Made by a program: the position numbers and the translations under genes | In this document: piece by piece, positions 15,954-23,773 of the stretch | Numbering within the stretch: position 1 is the stretch's first letter | How the letters are laid out: each line of letters opens with the position of its first letter | Origin: JAHRAW01 sp028066695 | GTDB taxonomy: Bacteria; Pseudomonadota; Gammaproteobacteria; Arenicellales; Poriferihabitantaceae | Assembly: GCA_963457535.1 (NCBI GenBank) | Contig: OY734803.1 | Span: forward strand, 1,922,001 to 1,986,000 | Direction of reading: 5' to 3' | Length of the DNA stretch: 64,000 nt | The notes under the pieces: generated by a model | The model's database searches: none | Told to the model about the DNA's origin: nothing | Seen by the model: only the letters and a program-made list of their open reading frames with translations

Positions 15954-16790
15954 ATGATGACCAAACCCCCCATGCTGAAATCCCCGTTCAATCGCGGCGA
16001 TTCCCGTCGCGGCAATCCTCGTCCGACTCGCCCGCTCCGGCCCGGCCGCGCCATCTTTGCGGCCGGCGCGTTGTGCGCGCTGCTCGCGTCTTCCGCGCTT
16101 GCGCGCGCGAACTTTTGCGAGCGCGCCGAAGTGGTGCGCGATGCGGTGGTCGCGGTTTTGAAAACGCAAGGGCGGCTGCGCGCCGGGGAAACCTGCGCCG
16201 ATGTAACGCGCGCCGATTTGCGCGCGGTGAAGAAACTGGATTTGCCGGCGGCGCGCGACGCGACTCTGCCGCCGAACGCGTTTCACGGCCTGTCCGAGTT
16301 GCGCGTGCTGGACTTGCGCGGACTTCCGCTGGACGCGCTGCCGGCCGGCGTTTTTCAAGGGCTGCCGAAAGTGACCGTGCTGGAATTGCCGGGCCGGCCG
16401 AGCAACAACAAAACCAAACTGGCGCCGGGTGTTTTTGACGGACTGTCCGCGCTGCCGGTTTTGGATTTGTCTTTTCACAACCGCGAGCAACTGCAGCCGG
16501 GCGTGTTTCGCGGGCTGTCGTCGCTGCACGAACTGGATTTGTCCAACAACTATCTCCGGACTTTGCCGGCCGGTTTGTTTGCGGATGTGCCGCGGCTGCG
16601 GCGGCTGAATTTGTCGGCCAACAACATTCGGAATTTGCCGGTGAATGTATTCGCCGAACTGGCGAAGTTGGAGCGGCTGGATTTGCGCCACAACCCTTTT
16701 CATTCCTACGGCGGCCTTTCGGCGGCGGTTTTCAACGGCCTGCCCGAGGCGGCGATCATTCGCGGCGCGGTGCGCCCGCCGGCGCACTGA
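15954..16790 (+). CDS. Secreted leucine-rich repeat protein
   Basis: 278 residues. An arginine-rich start is followed by a signal peptide (AIFAAGALCALLASSALA, cut near ALA-RA), then two Cys (NFCERAE, ETCADVT) that may cap the repeats. About seven LRR units follow, for example LHELDLSNNYLRTLPAGLF and LRRLNLSANNIRNLPVNVF, matching LxxLxLxxNxLxxLPxGxF. The units are about 24 residues long, as in extracellular LRRs of animals and some host-associated bacteria. Role probably protein binding outside the cell; the partner is unknown. It separates miaA from hfq. Confidence 0.85.
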   Translation: MMTKPPMLKSPFNRGDSRRGNPRPTRPLRPGRAIFAAGALCALLASSALARANFCERAEVVRDAVVAVLKTQGRLRAGETCADVTRADLRAVKKLDLPAARDATLPPNAFHGLSELRVLDLRGLPLDALPAGVFQGLPKVTVLELPGRPSNNKTKLAPGVFDGLSALPVLDLSFHNREQLQPGVFRGLSSLHELDLSNNYLRTLPAGLFADVPRLRRLNLSANNIRNLPVNVFAELAKLERLDLRHNPFHSYGGLSAAVFNGLPEAAIIRGAVRPPAH

Positions 16791-16795
16791 GCGCG

Positions 16796-16819
16796 CGCCG
16801 CATTTGCGGCGAACTTTTT
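16796..16819 (+). terminator. Probable terminator of the LRR gene
   Basis: CGCCGC-ATTT-GCGGCG forms a 6-bp stem, followed after three bases by a run of five T. It overlaps the start of the hfq -10 element, so the two may compete. Confidence 0.5.
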
Positions 16820-16827
16820 GCTACACT
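16819..16827 (+). promoter_or_regulatory. hfq: Candidate extended -10 promoter of hfq
   Basis: TGCTACACT lies 52 bases before the hfq ATG at 16880, in the only gap between the LRR gene and hfq. No -35 is evident. The transcript would carry a leader of about 45 bases with AAGGGGAC as ribosome binding site. Confidence 0.45.
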
Positions 16828-16879
16828 CCGCGTCGATGTCAACGACAATTCTTTTAACAACTTTTAAGGGGACAGAAAA

Positions 16880-17182
16880 ATGATTCAACAGCGAAAGATG
16901 GCTCTGCAGGAGCCTTTTCTGAACATCCTGCGAAAAGAGAGGGTCCCGGTGTCGGTGTTCCTGGTCAACGGGATCAAACTTCAGGGGCGCATTGAGTCCT
17001 TCGACCAGTTCGTGGTGCTGCTGCGCAACACCGTCAGCCAGATGATCTACAAGCACGCGATCTCCACCATCGTTCCGGCGCGCGCGGTGCGCGTCCCGTT
17101 TGACGGCGGCGAATCGGAAGATCACGGCAACGAGGCGCGCCCTTCCGGCCGGCAGGCTCCCGATCCGCAATCGGCGTATTAG
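16880..17182 (+). CDS. hfq: RNA chaperone Hfq
   Basis: 100 residues. Hfq forms a hexamer that joins small RNAs to mRNAs. The Sm1 motif VPVSVFLVNGIKLQGRIESF and Sm2 motif YKHAISTIVPAR are intact, including the KH pair that lines the proximal RNA-binding face. The C-terminal tail after residue 75 is short, acidic then basic, and lower in complexity. Met1 opens MIQQRKMALQEPFLN; the Met at residue 7 is possible. hflX follows after 62 bases, as in most gammaproteobacteria. Confidence 0.97.
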   Translation: MIQQRKMALQEPFLNILRKERVPVSVFLVNGIKLQGRIESFDQFVVLLRNTVSQMIYKHAISTIVPARAVRVPFDGGESEDHGNEARPSGRQAPDPQSAY

Positions 17183-17244
17183 CGGCGCGCCGCTTTCGCC
17201 GGAGTTTTCGCCTCCCCGGGCGGGGAGCCGGAGCCGCGCCGCGC

Positions 17245-18519
17245 GTGCCTGAAGCGCCGGCCGAGCGCGCGATTCTGGTCGCGCAACTCCCGCGCGCGCC
17301 GGCCGACGACGAGCGCCCATTGCGCGAACTCGGCGCGCTGGCGCGCTCGGCCGGCGCCGCGGTTTGCGCCGAAGTGGTGCTGGCGCGCGCCCGGCCGGTG
17401 GCGGCGACGCTGATCGGCAAAGGCGGCGCGCGCGACCTCGGCGAATTGGCGCGCGCGCGCGCGGCCTCGCTGATCATCATTGACCACCCGATCACGCCGG
17501 TGCAGGAGCGCAACCTGGAGCGCATCGCTTCGTGCCGCGTGCTGGACCGCACCGGCCTGATACTGGACATCTTCGCGCAGCGCGCGACTTCCAGCGAGGG
17601 CAAACTGCAGGTGGAGTTGGCGCAGTTGCGGCATCTTTCCACGCGGCTGGTGCGCGGCTGGAGCCACTTGGAGCGGCAGAAGGGCGGCATCGGCCTGCGC
17701 GGCCCCGGCGAAACCCAATTGGAAACCGACCGCCGCCTGATCGGCGCGCGCATCAAGGCGCTGACGCGCGCGCTGCGGCGGGTGGAGTCGCAGCGCATGC
17801 TGCGCCGCCGCGCGCGCCGCCGCGCCGAATTGCCGGCGGTGTCGCTCGCCGGTTACACCAACGCCGGAAAATCCTCGCTGTTTAACCGCCTGTGCGGCGC
17901 GCGGGTGCCGGCCGCCGACCGCCTGTTCGCCACGCTGGATCCGACCATGCGCCGCCTGGAGTTGCCCGGCTTCGGCGCGGCGGTGCTGTCCGACACGGTC
18001 GGTTTCATCCGCGAACTCCCGCACGCGCTGGTCGCCGCGTTTCATTCCACGCTGGAGGAAATGGCGAGCGCCTCGTGCCTGCTGCTGGTGGAAGACCAGG
18101 CCGACCCGGAGCGCGCCGAGCACCGCGCCGCGGTGGAGCGGGTGCTGGAGGAAATCGGCGCCGGCGAAGTGCCGCGCATCCGCGTCTACAACAAGATGGA
18201 CCTGGCCGGCGGGCGCGCGCGCTGCCGGCGCGGGCGCGACGGGCGCATAGACCGCGTCTGGCTGTCGGCGCACAGCGGCGACGGGATTGACTTGCTGCGC
18301 CAGGCGCTCGCCGAATTGCTCGGCCGCCGCCGCCGCGACTATGTGCTGCGCCTGCAGCCGCAGGCCGGCGCCCTGCGCGCGCGCCTTTACCAGCGCTGCG
18401 ATGTCATTGACGAGCAAATAGACGCGGCCGGCCGAATCCGCCTGAAATTAAAAATGGAAGCGGCCGACCGCGGCTGGCTGGAAGCGCAACGGCAGTATCA
18501 GGGGATGTGGTCGGAGTGA
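17245..18519 (+). CDS. hflX: Ribosome-associated GTPase HflX
   Basis: 424 residues. HflX is a GTPase that splits stalled or heat-damaged ribosomes. The N-terminal domain ends in LIIIDHPITPVQERNLE, then the glycine-rich GLRGPGETQLETDRRLI, the G1 loop SLAGYTNAGKSSLFNRL, the G3 region LSDTVGFIRELPHALV and the G4 motif NKMD. GTG 17245 is the chosen start (MPEAPAERAILVAQLPR). hflK and hflC, which often follow, are missing; gyrA comes next. Confidence 0.95.
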   Translation: MPEAPAERAILVAQLPRAPADDERPLRELGALARSAGAAVCAEVVLARARPVAATLIGKGGARDLGELARARAASLIIIDHPITPVQERNLERIASCRVLDRTGLILDIFAQRATSSEGKLQVELAQLRHLSTRLVRGWSHLERQKGGIGLRGPGETQLETDRRLIGARIKALTRALRRVESQRMLRRRARRRAELPAVSLAGYTNAGKSSLFNRLCGARVPAADRLFATLDPTMRRLELPGFGAAVLSDTVGFIRELPHALVAAFHSTLEEMASASCLLLVEDQADPERAEHRAAVERVLEEIGAGEVPRIRVYNKMDLAGGRARCRRGRDGRIDRVWLSAHSGDGIDLLRQALAELLGRRRRDYVLRLQPQAGALRARLYQRCDVIDEQIDAAGRIRLKLKMEAADRGWLEAQRQYQGMWSE

Positions 18520-18546
18520 CTTTTCCGCGGGACTTTTCGCGCGGGA
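18520..18546 (-). repeat. Two GGAAAAG-type units in inverse orientation
   Basis: Two adjacent units of 13 and 14 bases (CTTTTCCGCGGGA and CTTTTCGCGCGGGA) are the reverse complement of the CCCGCGGAAAA units found at 348-403. They start at the last base of hflX and end 24 bases before the gyrA -10 element. Confidence 0.5.
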
Positions 18547-18569
18547 AAGGGCGGGCGCGGCGGCGCGCG

Positions 18570-18578
18570 TGCTACAAT
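18570..18578 (+). promoter_or_regulatory. gyrA: Candidate extended -10 promoter of gyrA
   Basis: TGCTACAAT lies about 100 bases before the gyrA ATG at 18682. The region that follows (CATTAAATG, CATTAACCTGCATTAACC) is AT-richer than average and contains a repeated CATTAA. No -35 is obvious. Confidence 0.4.
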
Positions 18579-18681
18579 TCGCCCCCATTAAATGTATGAA
18601 TATTTTGCGTATTTTCGCGCCCATTAACCTGCATTAACCCGCGCCGCCGCCGATAAAAACCGCCGCTTTCGCCGCCCCCGC

Positions 18682-21345
18682 ATGTCCGAACTGACCTTCG
18701 CCAAAGAGACCGTCCCCGCCAATCTCGAGCAGGAGATGCGGCGCTCGTATTTGGACTATGCGATGAGCGTCATCATCGGGCGCGCGCTGCCGGATGTGCG
18801 CGACGGGCTCAAGCCGGTGCACCGCCGCGTGCTGTATGCGATGTCGGTGCTCGGCAACGAATGGAACAAGCCGTATAAAAAATCGGCGCGCGTGGTCGGC
18901 GATGTCATCGGCAAATACCACCCGCACGGCGACACCGCGGTGTATGACGCGATCGTGCGCATGGCGCAGGATTTTTCCATGCGCCACCCGCTGGTGGACG
19001 GGCAGGGCAACTTCGGCTCGGTGGACGGCGATTCGCCGGCGGCGATGCGCTACACCGAAATCCGGCTGGCGCGCATCGCGCACGAACTGCTCGCCGACCT
19101 GGACAAGGAGACCGTGGAGTTCGGGCCCAATTACGACGAAACCGAAACCCAGCCGCTGGTGCTGCCGGCGCGCGCGCCGAATTTGCTGGTCAACGGCTCG
19201 GCCGGCATCGCCGTCGGCATGGCGACCAATGTGCCGCCGCACAATTTAAGCGAGACCATCGCGGCCGCGCTCGCGCTGATAGACAACCCGGACTGCGGCG
19301 TGGACGAATTGATGCGCCACCTGCCGGGCCCCGACTTTCCGACCGGCGCGATCATCAACGGCCGCGACGGCATCCGCCACGCGTATGAGACCGGGCGCGG
19401 CCGCATTTTGGTGCGCGCGCGCGCCGACATAGAGCGCGCCGCCAACGGCCGCGAATCCATAGTCGTGCGCGAGTTGCCGTATCAGGTGAACAAGGCGCGG
19501 CTGATGGAGAAGATCGCCGAACTGGTCAAGGGCAAAAAACTGGACGGAATTTCGGCGCTGCGCGACGAGTCGGACAAATCCGGCATGCGCATGGTCATAG
19601 AATTGCGGCGCGGCGAGCAGGCCGAAGTGGTGCTGAACAATCTTTACAAGCAAACGCAACTGCAGACGGTGTTCGGCATGAACCTGGTCGCGCTCGGCGA
19701 CAACCAGCCGCGCCGCTTTAACCTGCGCGAGATTCTTGACGAGTTTTTGAAACACCGCCGCGAGGTGGTGACGCGCCGCAGTTTGTTTGAACTGCGCAAG
19801 GCGCGCGAGCGCGCGCACATTTTGGAGGGTCTCGCGGTCGCGCTCGCCAACATTGACGAAATCATCAAGACCATCAAGGCGGCGCGCAGCCCGGCCGCGG
19901 CGCGGGAAAAACTGCTGGCGCGCGCGTGGCGCGCGGGCGCGGTCAAGAAAATGCTGGAGCGCGCCGGTGCGGACGCGTCGCGCCCCGACGACCTGGACAA
20001 AAAATACGGCGCCGGCGCGAAGGGCTACCTGCTGTCGCCGGCGCAGGCGCAGGCGATTTTGGATTTGCGCCTGCACCGCCTGACCGGGCTTGAGCAGGAA
20101 AAAATCCGCGGCGAATACGCCGCGCTGATAGAGCGCATCGGCGAATTGCTGAAAATTTTACGCGACCCGGCGCGGCTGATGAAAGTCATCGCCGGCGAAT
20201 TGCGCGAAATCCAAAAACAGTTCGGCGAGCCGCGCCGCACCGAAATCATGGAGGGCGAAATTGACCTTTCCACCGAGGATTTAATCCCCGAGGAGGATTT
20301 GGTGGTCACGCTGTCGCATGCCGGCTACGCCAAGTCGCAGCGCGTCTCCGACTACACCGCGCAGCGGCGCGGCGGCAAGGGGCGCATCGCCACGCGCACC
20401 AAGGAGGAGGATTTTGTCGGGCGCATGTTCGTGGCGAATTCGCACGACACCATTTTGTGCTTCTCCGACCGCGGCAAGGCCTACTGGCTGCGCGTGTTCA
20501 AACTCCCGCAGGCCGGCCGGCAGGCGCGCGGCAAACCGCTGGTGAATCTGCTGCCGCTCGGCGAGGGCGAACAGGTGACCACGGTTTTGCCGGTCAAAAA
20601 TTTCGGCGCCGGAAAATATGTGGTCATGGCGACCGCGGCCGGCATCGTCAAAAAATGCAAACTCTCCGACTTCTCGCGCCCGCGCCCGTCCGGCATCATC
20701 GCCGTGAAACTCGCGCGCGGCGACCATTTGATAGGGGTCGCGCTGACCGACGGCGAGGCCGATGTCATGCTGGTCAGCGACGCCGGCAAGGCGGTGCGCT
20801 TCAAGGAAACCGCGGCGCGCGCCATGGGGCGCACCGCGCGCGGTACGCGCGGCATTAAACTGGACAAAGGCCAGAAAGTGATCGCGCTCATCGTGGCGCC
20901 GCCGAGCGAGGACGCGCCCGAAGCAGCATCCAAAAAGGCGAAAAAGAAAAAGTCCGCGGCAAAAACGAAAACCGCCGCGGATAATGTCGCCGCGGCCAAA
21001 TCCGACGCGGTGCTAATCAGCACCGGCAACGGCTACGGCAAACGCACCGCCGCCGCCGAATTCCCGCGCAAAGGCCGCGGCACCAAGGGCGTCATCGCCA
21101 TTCAAACCTCGCGCAGAAACGGCAAAGTCGTGAGCGCGCTGCGCGTCGGCGCCGAAGACGAAGTCATGCTCATCACCGACGGCGGCGTGCTGATCCGCAC
21201 GCGCGCCGGCGAAATTTCCATGCTGGGGCGCAACACTCAGGGCGTGCGCCTGATCTCGCTGAAAAAAAACGAGCGCCTGGTCAGCGTCGGCAAAGTGGAA
21301 GACAGCGGCCGCGCCGCCGCCGATGCCGATTCCGGCGTTCATTAA
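18682..21345 (+). CDS. gyrA: DNA gyrase subunit A
   Basis: 887 residues. GyrA cuts and rejoins DNA and wraps it for negative supercoiling. The catalytic Tyr is in AAMRYTEIRLARI, and the quinolone-determining region reads YHPHGDTAVYDAIV, with Thr at the E. coli Ser83 position and Asp at position 87. The GyrA box QRRGGKG in the C-terminal beta-pinwheel is present. An unusual insertion at about residues 743-775 (EAASKKAKKKKSAAKTKTAA) sits between pinwheel blades, and the acidic tail of E. coli GyrA is absent. It is followed by a small lipoprotein gene and pheA. Confidence 0.97.
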   Translation: MSELTFAKETVPANLEQEMRRSYLDYAMSVIIGRALPDVRDGLKPVHRRVLYAMSVLGNEWNKPYKKSARVVGDVIGKYHPHGDTAVYDAIVRMAQDFSMRHPLVDGQGNFGSVDGDSPAAMRYTEIRLARIAHELLADLDKETVEFGPNYDETETQPLVLPARAPNLLVNGSAGIAVGMATNVPPHNLSETIAAALALIDNPDCGVDELMRHLPGPDFPTGAIINGRDGIRHAYETGRGRILVRARADIERAANGRESIVVRELPYQVNKARLMEKIAELVKGKKLDGISALRDESDKSGMRMVIELRRGEQAEVVLNNLYKQTQLQTVFGMNLVALGDNQPRRFNLREILDEFLKHRREVVTRRSLFELRKARERAHILEGLAVALANIDEIIKTIKAARSPAAAREKLLARAWRAGAVKKMLERAGADASRPDDLDKKYGAGAKGYLLSPAQAQAILDLRLHRLTGLEQEKIRGEYAALIERIGELLKILRDPARLMKVIAGELREIQKQFGEPRRTEIMEGEIDLSTEDLIPEEDLVVTLSHAGYAKSQRVSDYTAQRRGGKGRIATRTKEEDFVGRMFVANSHDTILCFSDRGKAYWLRVFKLPQAGRQARGKPLVNLLPLGEGEQVTTVLPVKNFGAGKYVVMATAAGIVKKCKLSDFSRPRPSGIIAVKLARGDHLIGVALTDGEADVMLVSDAGKAVRFKETAARAMGRTARGTRGIKLDKGQKVIALIVAPPSEDAPEAASKKAKKKKSAAKTKTAADNVAAAKSDAVLISTGNGYGKRTAAAEFPRKGRGTKGVIAIQTSRRNGKVVSALRVGAEDEVMLITDGGVLIRTRAGEISMLGRNTQGVRLISLKKNERLVSVGKVEDSGRAAADADSGVH

Positions 21346-21396
21346 TCGACGGTGTCGTCTGCATTTCATCTTTTCTTACTTTCGAGGAGTTGCAAA

Positions 21397-21789
21397 ATGA
21401 AACATTCAGTCATGCGGATTTTGAACCTTTCGCTGGCGGTTGCGCTAATCGGCTGCGCGAGCACGGCAAACTATCAAAGGGCTCTTAATACCTGGGTCGG
21501 TGCCAGTGTGGATGAACTTATTTTCGCATGGGGGCCTCCCTCGAACTCGGCCGATTTGAGCAGCGGTGGAAGAGTGCTTTCATATTTTCAATCCAGCACG
21601 TCGGTGATCACCCAGAGTTTTTCTTCGGGGCTTGCGGTCTCAACTCCCGTTGAGTCTTCATGCCAGACGTTGTTCCGATCTGATGACTCCGGTGTTATCA
21701 CCAGTTATAAGATCACGGGGGATTGTAAGATGCACAAAGCAAACTGCAGAAGCGCCGCGCACCCGGCGTCGGGAATCGACTGCTATTAG
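21397..21789 (+). CDS. Small hypothetical lipoprotein
   Basis: 130 residues from ATG 21397, preceded by GAGGAG. The signal MKHSVMRILNLSLAVALIGC ends in a lipobox, then ASTANYQRALNTWVGASVDE. The WVGASVDELIFAWGPP segment resembles small outer-membrane-associated lipoproteins that carry a weak SmpA-like fold, but I cannot name it. Base use is AT-richer than gyrA and pheA. It occupies the place where serC is often found in related genomes. Confidence 0.65.
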   Translation: MKHSVMRILNLSLAVALIGCASTANYQRALNTWVGASVDELIFAWGPPSNSADLSSGGRVLSYFQSSTSVITQSFSSGLAVSTPVESSCQTLFRSDDSGVITSYKITGDCKMHKANCRSAAHPASGIDCY

Positions 21790-21803
21790 CAGAAACACAG
21801 ACT

Positions 21804-22889
21804 GTGACCGACAACTCTGAATCCAAACTCCGCGCCATTCGCGAGCGCATTGACGAGATTGACGCGCAACTGCTGGAACTGCTGAACCGGCGCGTCAAAG
21901 AGGCGCAGCGCATCGGCGAGATCAAGGCGTCGCTGGACGAGCCGGCGTTCTACCGGCCGGAGCGCGAGGCGAAAGTGCTGCGGCGGCTGCGCAAGTTGAA
22001 CCAGGGGCCGCTGGACGGCGCCGAGGTGGAGACGCTGTTTCGCGAAATCATGTCGGCCGCGCGCGGCAGCGAGGCCGGGCTGTCGGTCGCGGTGCTCGGG
22101 CCGCTCGGCACATACAGCGAGGCCGCGGCGCGCCAGCATTTCGGGCGCGCGGTGCGCATCGCGCCGTATTCCACCATTGACGAGATCTTTCGCGCGGTGG
22201 AGTCCGGGCAAAACGACTTCGCGGTCGCGCCGGTGGAGAACTCCACCGAGGGCGGCGTGAGCGGCACGCTGGACCGCCTGACCACCACCTCGCTGCTGGC
22301 CTGCGGCGAAATCAACCTGCGCATCCGCCACAACCTGCTCGGGCGCGGCGACGGCCTGCCGTCGGTGCGGCGCGTGTTCGCGCATTCGCAGTCGCTGGCG
22401 CAATGCAAGCGGTGGTTGGACCGCAACCTGCCGGAGGCCGAGTTGATCGCGGCCGGCAGCAATGCCGAGGCCGCGTTGCGCGCGCGCGACGACGAGAGCG
22501 CCGCGGCGATCGCCGGAGACGCCGCGGCCGAGCGCTACGAATTGAAACACCTCGCCGCCAACATTGAGGACGAGCCCGGGAATGCAACGCGCTTTTTGGC
22601 GCTGTCCACGCGCCCGACGCCGCCGAGCGGCGACGACAAAACCAGTTTGCTGCTGTCCTGCCGCCACCGCCCGGGCGCGCTGTTTCATTTGCTGAAGCCG
22701 CTGACCGACCACAAGGTGGACATGACGCGCATTGAGTCGCGGCCGTCAAAGACCGGTTTGTGGGAATACATTTTTTTCATCGACATCAAAGGCCACCGCG
22801 AAGACGCCGAAGTCAAAACCGCGCTGCAGAAACTGAAAGCCGAAGCCGGCCTGTATAAAAACCTCGGCTCCTATCCGGCCTCGGGCTGA
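21804..22889 (+). CDS. pheA: Chorismate mutase / prephenate dehydratase (P-protein)
   Basis: 361 residues. Converts chorismate to prephenate and then phenylpyruvate for phenylalanine. The chorismate mutase domain covers about 1-90 (LRAIRERIDEIDAQLLELLN, RRVKEAQRIGEIK). The dehydratase domain shows VAVLGPLGTYSEAAARQHF, FAVAPVENSTEGGVSGTLD and, near its end, NATRFLAL. The ACT regulatory domain follows (LLLSCRHRPGALFHLLKPL; MTRIESRPSK, which contains the ESRP phenylalanine site). GTG 21804 is the likely start. The stop overlaps the tyrA start (TGATG). Confidence 0.96.
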   Translation: MTDNSESKLRAIRERIDEIDAQLLELLNRRVKEAQRIGEIKASLDEPAFYRPEREAKVLRRLRKLNQGPLDGAEVETLFREIMSAARGSEAGLSVAVLGPLGTYSEAAARQHFGRAVRIAPYSTIDEIFRAVESGQNDFAVAPVENSTEGGVSGTLDRLTTTSLLACGEINLRIRHNLLGRGDGLPSVRRVFAHSQSLAQCKRWLDRNLPEAELIAAGSNAEAALRARDDESAAAIAGDAAAERYELKHLAANIEDEPGNATRFLALSTRPTPPSGDDKTSLLLSCRHRPGALFHLLKPLTDHKVDMTRIESRPSKTGLWEYIFFIDIKGHREDAEVKTALQKLKAEAGLYKNLGSYPASG

Positions 22890-23773
22890 TGGACGGGCAA
22901 TCCTTTTACGCGCCGGCGCTCGCGGTCATCGGCACCGGCATGATCGGCGGCTCGCTCGCGCTCGGCGTGAAGCGGCGCAACCTCGCCGGGCGCGTGCTCG
23001 GCGCGGACAAATCGCGCGAGAGCCTGCGGCGCGCGCATGAACTCGGCATCATTGACGAGATGTGCGAGTCGCCGCGCGACGCGGCGGCGCGCGCCGATGT
23101 CATCGTGCTGGCCGCTCCGGCCGGCGCGAGCGGCGAATTGTTCGCGGCGGTCGCGCCCGCGCTCGGCGCGGAAAAAATTCTCACCGATGTCGGCAGCGTC
23201 AAAGCGGAAGTGTGCGCGGCCGCGGCCGCGCTCGGGCCGCACGCGCGGCGTTTTGTGCCGGGGCATCCGGTCGCCGGCAAGGAGCATTCCGGCGCGGACG
23301 CGGCGAACGCCGATTTGTTTGCGCGGCACAACGCGGTGCTGACGCCGATGCCGGACACCGACACCGACGCGCTCGCGCGCATTGAAAGCATGTGGCGCGC
23401 GCTCGGCGCGAATGTGCTGCAGATGGACGCGGCGCGGCACGACCGCGTGCTCGCGCTGACCAGCCACCTGCCGCATGTTCTCGCCTACGCGATGGTGGAT
23501 TGCTTCGCGCGCTCGGATGAAAGCGCGCGCGCCGAGATGACCGCGGGCGGTTTCTACGATTTCACGCGCACCACTTCCAGCGACGTGGAAATGTGGCGCG
23601 ACATTTGCATGATGAACCGCGCGGAAATTCTGCGGCAGATCGGCGCCTTCCAGTCGCGCCTCGGCGAACTCGCGCAAAGCATTGAGCGCGCCGACCGCGG
23701 CGCGATAGAGTCGCTGTTCGCCGCGGCGAAAAGGGAGCGCGCGCAACTCGCGGCCAAGCGCGCGCGGCGCTGA
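22889..23773 (+). CDS. tyrA: Prephenate dehydrogenase
   Basis: 294 residues. It oxidises prephenate to 4-hydroxyphenylpyruvate for tyrosine. The Rossmann loop VIGTGMIGGSLALGVK, the segment KILTDVGSVKAEV, the catalytic GHPVAGKEHSGADAA and LTSHLPHVLAYA are all present. It is a single-domain enzyme, not fused to aroA as in pseudomonads, though the genes touch: its stop overlaps the aroA start. Confidence 0.95.
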   Translation: MDGQSFYAPALAVIGTGMIGGSLALGVKRRNLAGRVLGADKSRESLRRAHELGIIDEMCESPRDAAARADVIVLAAPAGASGELFAAVAPALGAEKILTDVGSVKAEVCAAAAALGPHARRFVPGHPVAGKEHSGADAANADLFARHNAVLTPMPDTDTDALARIESMWRALGANVLQMDAARHDRVLALTSHLPHVLAYAMVDCFARSDESARAEMTAGGFYDFTRTTSSDVEMWRDICMMNRAEILRQIGAFQSRLGELAQSIERADRGAIESLFAAAKRERAQLAAKRARR

